Positions 1 through 7,132 of a stretch of DNA of 64,000 nucleotides are shown here, piece by piece (the stretch's first letter is position 1; every line of letters begins with the position of its first letter). This DNA is from JBCDHN01 sp965224535 (GTDB taxonomy: Bacteria; Verrucomicrobiota; Verrucomicrobiia; Verrucomicrobiales; DEV007), in assembly GCA_965224535.1 (NCBI GenBank), contig CBDCZR010000027.1:62001-126000 (forward strand), written 5' to 3'. The position numbers and the translations under genes were made by a program. Under the pieces are notes generated by a model. It did no database searches. It saw nothing but the letters and a program-made list of their open reading frames with translations, and was not told where the DNA came from.

Positions 1-935
1 GCGCGGCTGCGCTCGATCGCCTCGTTCACCTTGGGGTAGTCGACGCCGGCCTCACGGGCGACGATTAGCGACGTGGTTAGGCTCAAACCCACCTGATTCA
101 TGGCTCCGTAGCCGCGCAAAATGCCGTTGTGCTCGTAGGCGAAACGGTGTCCCCAGGTGCCGACGTGGCTTTGGCCGTTGGCGATCGAAATGGACAGCGT
201 TTCCAGGTTCGGGCGTACGGATTCGTCGCCAGTGACGAGCAAATATTCGGCCAAAAACAGGTTCACCCAGCCGCTGGGCCACGAATGCAGGCCGTCGTTG
301 ATTTGGTAGGCGGAAGCCCAGGCGGCCTCTTCTTTCACCAGCGGCAAATAGGTCTCATCGCCGCTGGCCAGCAGCGCCAGCGCGTTGAGCGAGCGCTGGA
401 TCGGGTTGCCGCGTTTGTCCGGATTTTGGCGCATGCGCTCGGCCAACGCCGCGCAGCCGCGTTCGAAGATTTGGCGCGATTTCGGGCAATCGTAGGGCGC
501 AGTCGGGCCGTAGGCGCCCAGGACTTGGAGTTGCAGCGTCACCGGCTCGCGTTTGCCCTTTCGCCAGCGGATCAGGCTGAGCTTGCCGTCCTTCGCCTCG
601 GCGGCGGTGATCGCTTTAGCCAGCGAAATCCGCGCATCGGCGGAAAAATCGGCGTTGAGGCCCAAAATGACGTCGCCTTCGGCCAATTTGCCGGCCGCGG
701 GCGAATTTTGGCTAACGCCGGTGATAAGAATTTGTCGTGAATCGGTGGATTCGCCCCGCCACGCATAAACCCAGCCGCGTGCGCCGGTTGGCCCCAAATT
801 CCAGTCATGCGGTGCCTTTTCCGGCAAAGTGTCCCCGGCGGTGAAGTCGGGAATCGGAGGTTTTGGCGCGGCGAAGGCAAATCCGCCGGCAAGCGAGGCG
901 GCAAGGAACAACGAGAGCGTGGCTTTGGATTTCAT
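1..935 (-). CDS. DUF6288-type secreted protein with PDZ-like domain (3' end outside window)
   Basis: An open minus-strand frame runs from the ATG at 935 to the window edge, 311 codons without a stop, so only the N-terminal part is present. Residues 1-23 form a signal peptide (basic start, hydrophobic core, FAFAA end). Around residues 70-125 a PDZ-like stretch reads SPAAGKLAEGDVILGLN, as in carboxylate-binding loops. The following helical part contains HSWPSGWVNLFLAEYLL and GTWGHRFAYEHNG, typical of the DUF6288 proteins of Verrucomicrobia and Planctomycetes as I remember them. The molecular function of that family is not known to me; export to the periplasm or outside is likely. Plus-strand ORFs over this region are shadows. 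I am confident of the gene, less so of the family name. Confidence 0.8.
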   Translation of the reverse strand, partial: MKSKATLSLFLAASLAGGFAFAAPKPPIPDFTAGDTLPEKAPHDWNLGPTGARGWVYAWRGESTDSRQILITGVSQNSPAAGKLAEGDVILGLNADFSADARISLAKAITAAEAKDGKLSLIRWRKGKREPVTLQLQVLGAYGPTAPYDCPKSRQIFERGCAALAERMRQNPDKRGNPIQRSLNALALLASGDETYLPLVKEEAAWASAYQINDGLHSWPSGWVNLFLAEYLLVTGDESVRPNLETLSISIANGQSHVGTWGHRFAYEHNGILRGYGAMNQVGLSLTTSLIVAREAGVDYPKVNEAIERSR

Positions 936-1056
936 GACGGCGGCAACCAGACATGGCCTGGCAAAAGGTCAACAGGCGGTTCGTGCAATAGCGGCGGCGA
1001 GGCCAAGGCGGATCATGCCGCCAAGATTTCCCCCAAAAAACTGAAAACTTGGATCT

Positions 1057-1923
1057 TCACCCCCCGTCTCCGATTTCCCGAACGACTTCGCTGAGCGCCG
1101 CTTCATCCATTTCCACCAGGTTGTCGGCCTCCGGAAACCGGCCCTCCTTCACATCCGCGATGTATTCGCGAAAGGCGGCCAGCCGCTCGGATTGAAGGCG
1201 CCGGTATTCTTCGGCAAAATTGCGGTAGGCTTTGGCGTGGCGGGGGAGACGCTCGTCGTAATCGCCCAAAATGTCGTCGGAGAACAAAAATTGGGTGTCG
1301 CAACCATCTCCGGACCCTAACGACATCAAAATCAGCTTGGTTCGGGAGCAAAGAAACTTGGCCAGGTTGTGCGGGACCACTTCCAGCTCCGCGGCGTATG
1401 CACCTGCATTCTCCAGCTCCTTCATCCGCGCGTAGAGTTGCCGGGCTTCGTCCACCGTTTTGCCAATGGCGCGGTAATTCGTCCAGGTCACGTGGCGTGG
1501 CACCATTCCCAGGTGGCCAACCACGGGAATTCGCTCGCGGGCCATGGCCTCAATGATGAATGGGCTGGCCGAGCAGTAGACCGAGCTTGCGCCGATTTCC
1601 AAGGCTTGGAAGGCGATGCGGATGGCTTCTTCCGGCGATGCCAAGCCGTGTGGGGTGGCGCAGGAAAGGAAGCTGTTGGGGGCGGCTTCCACCAGCTTGG
1701 GAAGGCGCGCCTGGGCCTCCGGGGAATCGAAGCTGCAACTCATCAGATCCACGCCGGCTTCCTCCGCGGCGGTGGCTTCTTCCGGCGATTTTACGTGAAT
1801 GTGGGTGAGGCAGCGCTTGCCCTTGAGCTGCTGCAAATCGTAGACGGTGTATTTTTTGCGCGGACGGATCATTTTGGCGACGCTACGGAAATTGGAGCAG
1901 GATTTCAATGATGAAGCGGTCAT
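1057..1923 (-). CDS. PanB-like ketopantoate hydroxymethyltransferase family protein
   Basis: 288 aa TIM-barrel-like protein. Classical PanB transfers a hydroxymethyl group from methylene-THF to 2-oxoisovalerate in pantothenate synthesis. Family marks are THIHVKSPEEATAAEEAGVD (residues 40-59), GHLGMVPRH (137-144), ELEVVPHNLAKFL (179-191, with the conserved Glu) and SLGSGDGCDTQFLFSDDILG (201-220). Some signature parts differ from textbook PanB: the metal-binding MVxDS stretch is replaced by LMSCSFDSP. It may therefore be a paralogue with another substrate, and I give no gene symbol. The ATG at 1923 has AGGAG just upstream but with a short spacer; the ATG at 1872 is an alternative that drops 17 unconserved residues. 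It is divergent from the CNNM gene. Confidence 0.72.
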   Translation of the reverse strand: MTASSLKSCSNFRSVAKMIRPRKKYTVYDLQQLKGKRCLTHIHVKSPEEATAAEEAGVDLMSCSFDSPEAQARLPKLVEAAPNSFLSCATPHGLASPEEAIRIAFQALEIGASSVYCSASPFIIEAMARERIPVVGHLGMVPRHVTWTNYRAIGKTVDEARQLYARMKELENAGAYAAELEVVPHNLAKFLCSRTKLILMSLGSGDGCDTQFLFSDDILGDYDERLPRHAKAYRNFAEEYRRLQSERLAAFREYIADVKEGRFPEADNLVEMDEAALSEVVREIGDGG

Positions 1924-2009
1924 GGTCTCCTGTGTGGAGGAAAATCCGCTGGCGACGCGCGCGAACGGAGCGTTTGATCGAAGGCGCGAGACGCTCTAAC
2001 CTCACCGCC

Positions 2010-3131
2010 ATGATTCCCCTTTTGGCTTCCGATTCCCCCCAAGGTTCGTGGACGATTCTCGTGGTGGCGTTTTGCCTGGCCATCGGCGTTTCGTTTTTTT
2101 GCTCGGTTTGGGAGGCGGTGCTGTTGAGCGTTTCCCGGCCCTACATCGCCAATTTGAAGAAAAACCGGCCTAAGAAGGGGGCGCTGCTGGAAAAGATGAA
2201 GGAGCAGATCAGTCGCCCGCTAACCGCCATCCTCACCCTCAACACCATCGCTCACACCGTCGGCGCGATGGGAGTGGGCGCCCAAGTCAAGGCGCTGTCC
2301 GGCGGCGGAATGTGGGAGGCGGCCGCGGGGGCGCTCATGACCCTGGCGGTGCTGATTTTATCCGAAATTATCCCGAAAAATCTCGGCGCGCGTCATTGGC
2401 GGGCCTGGGGTCCTTGGGTGGCCGTGGCGCTGGGTTGGCTGACGCGTCTCATGACGCCGGTTATCTGGTTCATCGAATTGTTCAGCAAAGGCGGACACCA
2501 TGGCGAGACCTTCAGCCGCGAGGAGTTGGAGGTGATGGCGGAGCTAGGGCGGCGCGAGGGCAAGCTGCAGGAGGACGAATCGCGAATTTTGCGCAATTTG
2601 CTGCAAATGCCGGATTACCGGGTGCGCGACGTGATGACCCCGCGGGTGGTCGTTTTTTCCCAGCAACAGGATACGACCGTGGGCGACTTCATGAAAGAGC
2701 ATGGCGAGACGCCGTTTTCGCGAATCCCGGTTTACGCGGAAAATCTGGATGACGTGGAGGGTTTTGTGCTGAAAAACGACGTGCTGCTGGCCGCCGCCAA
2801 GGATGAGGACGAGATGAAGCTGAAAGATCTGGCGCGTCCGGCCCCGGCCCTGCCCGCATCCATGGATTTGGCCACCGCGTTCGAGAAAATGATGGCCAAC
2901 CGCGATCACGTCGGCTTCGTGCTGGATGAATTTGGCGGTTTGGAAGGATTGGTGACGGTTGAGGACGTCGTGGAGACGCTGCTGGGCCTGGAAATCGTGG
3001 ACGAGGCCGACACCAAGGAAGACATGCAAGAATTTGCCCGCACGCTGTGGAAAAAGCGCGCCCGCCGGATGGGCATCGAGTTGAACGAAGAATCCGAGCT
3101 GAAACCCCAACCTTCATCGCCATCCTCATGA
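2010..3131 (+). CDS. CNNM (DUF21) / CBS-pair membrane protein, HlyC-CorC family
   Basis: 373 aa inner-membrane protein of the group linked to Mg2+/Co2+ efflux or haemolysin-like function. Residues 1-175 carry the DUF21/CNNM region with about four hydrophobic segments (from TILVVAFCLAIGVSFFCSVW, with AVLILSEIIPKNLG near the middle). A CBS pair follows, starting at YRVRDVMTPR and ending with DEFGGLEGLVTVEDVVETLLG. The C-terminal CorC_HlyC domain is absent; the chain stops soon after the CBS pair with a Ser/Pro-rich tail. I start it at the ATG at 2010 because the longer frame (from 1908) only adds Arg-rich sequence overlapping the divergent PanB-like gene. Its stop overlaps the next start by four bases (ATGA), so the two are co-translated. 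Confidence 0.88.
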   Translation: MIPLLASDSPQGSWTILVVAFCLAIGVSFFCSVWEAVLLSVSRPYIANLKKNRPKKGALLEKMKEQISRPLTAILTLNTIAHTVGAMGVGAQVKALSGGGMWEAAAGALMTLAVLILSEIIPKNLGARHWRAWGPWVAVALGWLTRLMTPVIWFIELFSKGGHHGETFSREELEVMAELGRREGKLQEDESRILRNLLQMPDYRVRDVMTPRVVVFSQQQDTTVGDFMKEHGETPFSRIPVYAENLDDVEGFVLKNDVLLAAAKDEDEMKLKDLARPAPALPASMDLATAFEKMMANRDHVGFVLDEFGGLEGLVTVEDVVETLLGLEIVDEADTKEDMQEFARTLWKKRARRMGIELNEESELKPQPSSPSS

Positions 3132-4162
3132 ACATCGGACTCCTCGGCGCCGGGTGGTTTGGCCGCACCGCCCACCTCGCCAACCTCATGACCCTCAGCG
3201 ACGCCAACCCCGTCGCCGTCAGCAGCCGAAGCGCCGCCAGCCTGGAAGCCGCGCAGGAAATCGGCCGCGGCAAACTCAAGGTTTTTGGCGATTGGCGAAA
3301 AGTGCTCGAAATTGAGGCGATCGACGCGGTGATCGTCGCCCTGACCAACGACCAGCATCACGAGGCGTGTCTGGCAGCGTTTCAGGCCGGAAAACACGTG
3401 CTTTGCGAGAAACCGCTGGGCCTGAGCATCGGCCAGTGCGAGGAAATCATCGCCGCGGCCCAGTCAGCCGGCAAAGTGCTCCAGGTCGGCCACGAAATGC
3501 GCTTCCAGCGGCTTTACGAGAAAATGAACGCCATGCTCGAAAACGGCGCGGTCGGCGATTTGCACCTCATGTGGTGCCGGGAATTTCGCGGGCCCATGCG
3601 GCCGGGCTGGCGATCGAGCGAAAAACTGACCGGCGGCATGATTTTAGAGAAAAACTGCCACCACTTCGACCTCTTCAACTGGATGATGGACCGCAAACCG
3701 GTGCGCGTGACCGCGCAGGGCGGGATCAACGTCCTCACCGACCGCGAAGTGCTCGACAACGCCCAGGTTTTGGTCGAATTCGAAGGCGGACGGCGCGCCT
3801 CGCTGGAAGTGTGCCTCTTTGCGCCGTATGGCGGAGAATGCGAGATTGGCGCGGCGGGAAACTTGGGCAGGATCGACACGCGCAACCAGGAATTGCGCCT
3901 CACGCACCAGCGTTTCGACCTCCCGGACCGGATGGAAATGCAAATCGCCGATTCGCCGGACGACGCAAATTTCGTCGACGCATCCGGCCGCGTCGATCGC
4001 GGAATTCGGCCAGAATTGGAGCATTTCCTGGAGTGCTGCCGCACCGGCGCCAAGCCCCTGACCGACGGCGAATCCGCGAAACTGAGCGTAGCCCTTTGCC
4101 TAGCCGCGCAAGAATCGATCGCGCGGGGAGAGGTCGTCGCGCTGGCGGAGATTTTGGCCTGA
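3128..4162 (+). CDS. Gfo/Idh/MocA family NAD(P)-dependent oxidoreductase
   Basis: 344 aa, normal length for the family. The N-terminal Rossmann fold begins directly with MNIGLLGAGWFGRTAHL (GxGxxG), and the family CEKPLG motif with the catalytic Lys lies near residue 97. The C-terminal part has GHEMRFQRLY, GGMILEKNCHHFDLFNWM (the His motif of the GFO_IDH_MocA C-domain) and a closing helical LSVALCLAAQESIARGE. It probably oxidises or epimerises a sugar or cyclitol; the substrate cannot be told. The start at 3128 is set by the four-base overlap with the CNNM gene and by the Rossmann motif lying at the very N-terminus. Confidence 0.9.
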   Translation: MNIGLLGAGWFGRTAHLANLMTLSDANPVAVSSRSAASLEAAQEIGRGKLKVFGDWRKVLEIEAIDAVIVALTNDQHHEACLAAFQAGKHVLCEKPLGLSIGQCEEIIAAAQSAGKVLQVGHEMRFQRLYEKMNAMLENGAVGDLHLMWCREFRGPMRPGWRSSEKLTGGMILEKNCHHFDLFNWMMDRKPVRVTAQGGINVLTDREVLDNAQVLVEFEGGRRASLEVCLFAPYGGECEIGAAGNLGRIDTRNQELRLTHQRFDLPDRMEMQIADSPDDANFVDASGRVDRGIRPELEHFLECCRTGAKPLTDGESAKLSVALCLAAQESIARGEVVALAEILA

Positions 4163-4177
4163 ACGTGGGGCGAACGC

Positions 4178-4213
4178 GGAAGCCGGAGAACCTGGGGAAG
4201 CCGGAGAACCTGG
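4178..4213. repeat. Tandem duplication of an 18-bp unit
   Basis: The unit ggaagccggagaacctgg occurs at 4178-4195 and again, head to tail and exact, at 4196-4213. It lies in the short gap between the convergent oxidoreductase and DUF1501 genes. It may be simple slippage; no hairpin or U-run is apparent. Confidence 0.75.
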
Positions 4214-4238
4214 CGGTCCCGATGTTAACGGCGGCGTT

Positions 4239-5609
4239 TCAGCCGATCAACTCGCGAATCGGCTTAGCATTGCCTTCGACCAACGGCTGCGGCCGGCCCT
4301 CGATGTCCATCACCGTCGTCGCCGCCGCGTCGATGCCGAGGTTGTGGTAGAGGGTGGCGAACACTTCGGGGAACGTCACTGGGCTCTCGATTGCTTCGCC
4401 ACCTAACCGGTCCGTCGCACCGATCACTTGACCCATTTCCATGCCGCCGCCGGCAAGCAGCGCCATTGCGACGCGCGGCCAGTGATCGCGCCCAACTTGG
4501 CCGCTGATCTTCGGCGTCCGGCCAAATTCGCCCCAAACGAGCACGGTCGTGTCTTTGTCGAGCCCACGGTCGTGCAGATCGTCGATCAGAGCGGTGATCG
4601 CTTGGTCGAAAATCGGGAAATCCTCGCGCTCGCGCTTGAAAATTTCGTTGCGCTTGCCGCCGTGCCAGTCCCACTTCGAATAGTTAACGGTCACGACTCT
4701 GGCGCCAGCCTCAACCAAGCGGCGCGCGGCGAGAAAACTCTGCGGAACGCGTGGGGCGCCGTTTCCGTCGATGCGCTTGACTTCGTCGCCGGTGCCGTAG
4801 CGCTCGACGATTTTCGGATCTTCTTTCGAGAGGTCGAGCGCATCACCGAGTTTGGATGAGGTCAGGATTCCCAGCGCCTGTTCGGAAAACGCGTCGAGTC
4901 CTTCCATCATCCCGCTCGAATCACTAGCGCGCCGGAAATCGTCGAAACTCGTCAGCAGTTGCTGGCGATCCGCGAGCCGGTCGAGCGTAATTCCGTTCAA
5001 CTTCATGTCCGCGCGCGTCAATGGTCCGACCGGCCGGAACGACGATTTCGCGACGCCGAGCATGCCCGGTCCCGGCTCATTGTAAGGGCCGTGCGTGCAT
5101 TCGTAGCACATGCTGACGAATGGCGGCGTAGTCTTCTCAACCGGGCCTTGAATCTGACTAACCATGCTCCCAAACGGCGCCCAGCCACCGCGCGGCGCGT
5201 TGCGATCATTTGGCTTACGGCCGGTGTAACATTGAAACGCGTCGTGCCCGGATTGCGCGCCGACGAGCGAGCGGATGATCGCGAATTTGTCCATGCGTTT
5301 GGCCATTTGTGGGAAGAGATCGCAGATCTCGATGCCCGGCACGTTGGTCTTCGTCGGCCGCATTGGCCCCGCGATTTCAGACGGCGCATTCGGCTTGAGG
5401 TCGAACATGTCCTGATGCGGCGGGCCTCCGACGAGGTAGATCATGATGACCGATTTTTGCGAGCTTCCGACGCCGGCTTGAGCCTCTGCGGCCAGTAGCT
5501 GCGGGAGTGAAAGCCCGGCAGCGCCGAGACCTCCAATTTTGAGGAAATTGCGGCGATTGACGCCGTCGCAGAGTGGCGAGTGCGAGCGTGGAGCGAAAAC
5601 TTTGAGCAT
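4239..5609 (-). CDS. DUF1501 protein (sulfatase-fold, Tat-exported), copy 1
   Basis: 456 aa. A twin-arginine signal is visible at NRRNFLKIGGLGAAGLSLPQ (residues 18-37) followed by AEAQA. The mature part has the DUF1501 landmarks MIYLVGGPPHQDMFDLKP, QSGHDAFQCYTGR, DTTVLVWGEFGRTPKISGQ and GRDHWPRVAMALLAGGGM, i.e. alkaline-phosphatase-like metal-site motifs (Asp, His, GRDHW). DUF1501 proteins are very abundant in Planctomycetes and Verrucomicrobia, usually next to DUF1553 cytochrome-like proteins; their reaction is not established. This copy is the last gene of the minus-strand block and is a clear paralogue of the 9.3-10.6 kb copy, which keeps its DUF1553 partner. Confidence 0.92.
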   Translation of the reverse strand: MLKVFAPRSHSPLCDGVNRRNFLKIGGLGAAGLSLPQLLAAEAQAGVGSSQKSVIMIYLVGGPPHQDMFDLKPNAPSEIAGPMRPTKTNVPGIEICDLFPQMAKRMDKFAIIRSLVGAQSGHDAFQCYTGRKPNDRNAPRGGWAPFGSMVSQIQGPVEKTTPPFVSMCYECTHGPYNEPGPGMLGVAKSSFRPVGPLTRADMKLNGITLDRLADRQQLLTSFDDFRRASDSSGMMEGLDAFSEQALGILTSSKLGDALDLSKEDPKIVERYGTGDEVKRIDGNGAPRVPQSFLAARRLVEAGARVVTVNYSKWDWHGGKRNEIFKREREDFPIFDQAITALIDDLHDRGLDKDTTVLVWGEFGRTPKISGQVGRDHWPRVAMALLAGGGMEMGQVIGATDRLGGEAIESPVTFPEVFATLYHNLGIDAAATTVMDIEGRPQPLVEGNAKPIRELIG

Positions 5610-5677
5610 GAACGTGGTGGTGGTTTTTGACTACACGTGGCGCGGGTCGCCAATCGTTCAACGGCGGCGCGTTCAGG

Positions 5678-5998
5678 CTAATTGGCGGCTTTTGAAGCTT
5701 CAAGATAGATCGCGTCCATCGGCATCCCCTCGACCGGCTCCACCACGCAACGATCCACCGAGAAACCAGCCTCGCTTGCCCAGTTCATCAACTGCTCCTG
5801 GCGATATCGGAACGCAACGATGTCGTGTTCCCAGGATGTATCGACGAGAGGGCCGGGCAGATCCGAAACTCGCCGAATGAGCCTGCCAAACACATCGGCA
5901 TAAATCGGCAGCCCGATCTCAGAGTCCATCATCTCCGAATAGCCGCTGGCGGATTTCTCATAGAACTCGCGGACCTCTATTTTGGGAGATATTTTCAT
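5678..5998 (-). pseudogene. SAM-dependent methyltransferase with internal in-frame deletion
   Basis: 106 aa. The first ~55 residues look like the start of a class I methyltransferase (REFYEKSASGYSEMMDSEIG, then GPLVDTS, the beginning of the SAM-binding motif I). The sequence then jumps directly to what looks like the C-terminal end of the same family (RYRQEQLMNWASEAGF, then VVEPVEGMPMDAIYLEASK). The middle, which should hold the rest of motif I and motifs II-III (roughly 100 codons), is missing, with the joint near 5833. The frame is kept, so a short protein could be made, but it cannot bind SAM normally. It sits 29 bases after the sialidase gene on the same strand. Confidence 0.65.
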
Positions 5999-6028
5999 AA
6001 CGCAGGAGGAGGGTTGCGAACTGCGAGA

Positions 6029-7132
6029 CTATTCGTAAAGCCACTCAACCGGGAAACGCGTGACCTGCGATCGATTCAACCCGCCCTTTCGTCGATCGCC
6101 TGCGCAGTGGCCAAGCAAAACGTGATCACCGGCAAATTGCATCGCGGTGTAGCAATACCAACCGTGCGGATCGTCGGCGAGGTTCTTCGTTTTTTCCCAC
6201 GTCGCGCCTTCATCGCGCGAAATTGCGACCGTGAACGGCGTCCGGTTTTTGCGCTCCGCGAGCGGAAGATGTTTGTGGTTGTTCCACGCGAGCAAAAGAT
6301 CGCCAGTTGTTGGAATCCGCTCGATCGTGGCTGGCGAATTGGGCGAAGCAATGCCCATCGGCTCAAACGTCGACCAAGTGTCGCCGCCGTCTTTGGAGAA
6401 CGATCGGTACTGCTTGCCGGATGTCGTTCGGATCCAAAGCAAGACGCGACCATCCTTCAATTCGACGGCGCCCGGTTCCTGCGCGCTGAGGCGACCACCA
6501 TCCGCGTCGACGGCTTTTTGCATCGTCTTCGAGCGCCGCCAAGTCATCCCGGAATCATCGGAAAGATAACAAGCGATCTCGCCTTTCCAATCCGGCTGCT
6601 CCCATCCAGGCCGGTTGTGCAACGCCACCGGCGCGATGAGTCGGCCGCTTGTGAGTTGGACGACGCGGTCGTTGTTGAGCACGTGATAACCGATTTCCTC
6701 GTCCGAAATGATCGTGACGGGATCGCTCCACATCTTGGCTTCGTCTGTCGAAAACCGAACCACCGGCCGGCAGTCTGTGAGGGAGTTTTTCTGAAGATAG
6801 AACAATGCGATCCGGTCATCCGCGAGCCGCAGTAAGGAAACGGACATGACATTCCAATCGCCCTCGTTCTTTACGACCATTTCGTCTTCCGCCGACCACG
6901 TTTTGCCATCGTCTGTCGATACACGGCTAACGAGATCTGCTTTATCGTGATCGCTGCCGCCGCTGCTGAATCGCGTGTAGATAAAGAGCAATCGGCCGTC
7001 CTTCAATTCGATGAAATCGCCTTCGCTGTTTCGCGGATTTGCTTCTGTTGGCGCGAGTTCTAGGACTTCAACCGGCTCGGCGGCGGCTGAGGTGGCGAGG
7101 AAGAGTAGAGTCAGGGCGTATTTCATGATCAT
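6029..7132 (-). CDS. Secreted BNR/Asp-box sialidase-like protein
   Basis: 367 aa, with a signal peptide (YALTLLFLATSAAA). It is a predicted six-bladed beta-propeller with four good Asp-boxes: STDDGKTW, SDDSGMTW, SKDGGDTW and SRDEGATW. RFSSGGSDHDKAD and an early Arg (ANPRNSEGDF) are in positions compatible with a sialidase-type active site, but the full Arg triad cannot be verified by eye. It is likely a periplasmic or extracellular exo-glycosidase-like enzyme. The start overlaps the stop of the upstream PPC protein by four bases (ATGA), so it belongs to the minus-strand operon starting near 13.05 kb. Confidence 0.85.
   Translation of the reverse strand: MIMKYALTLLFLATSAAAEPVEVLELAPTEANPRNSEGDFIELKDGRLLFIYTRFSSGGSDHDKADLVSRVSTDDGKTWSAEDEMVVKNEGDWNVMSVSLLRLADDRIALFYLQKNSLTDCRPVVRFSTDEAKMWSDPVTIISDEEIGYHVLNNDRVVQLTSGRLIAPVALHNRPGWEQPDWKGEIACYLSDDSGMTWRRSKTMQKAVDADGGRLSAQEPGAVELKDGRVLLWIRTTSGKQYRSFSKDGGDTWSTFEPMGIASPNSPATIERIPTTGDLLLAWNNHKHLPLAERKNRTPFTVAISRDEGATWEKTKNLADDPHGWYCYTAMQFAGDHVLLGHCAGDRRKGGLNRSQVTRFPVEWLYE

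Noticed and set aside
129..740. Plus-strand ORF of 203 codons at the left edge
   Set aside because: It lies over the DUF6288 frame, which has a signal peptide and family motifs; the plus ORF is Arg/Gly/Ala-rich shadow without domain.
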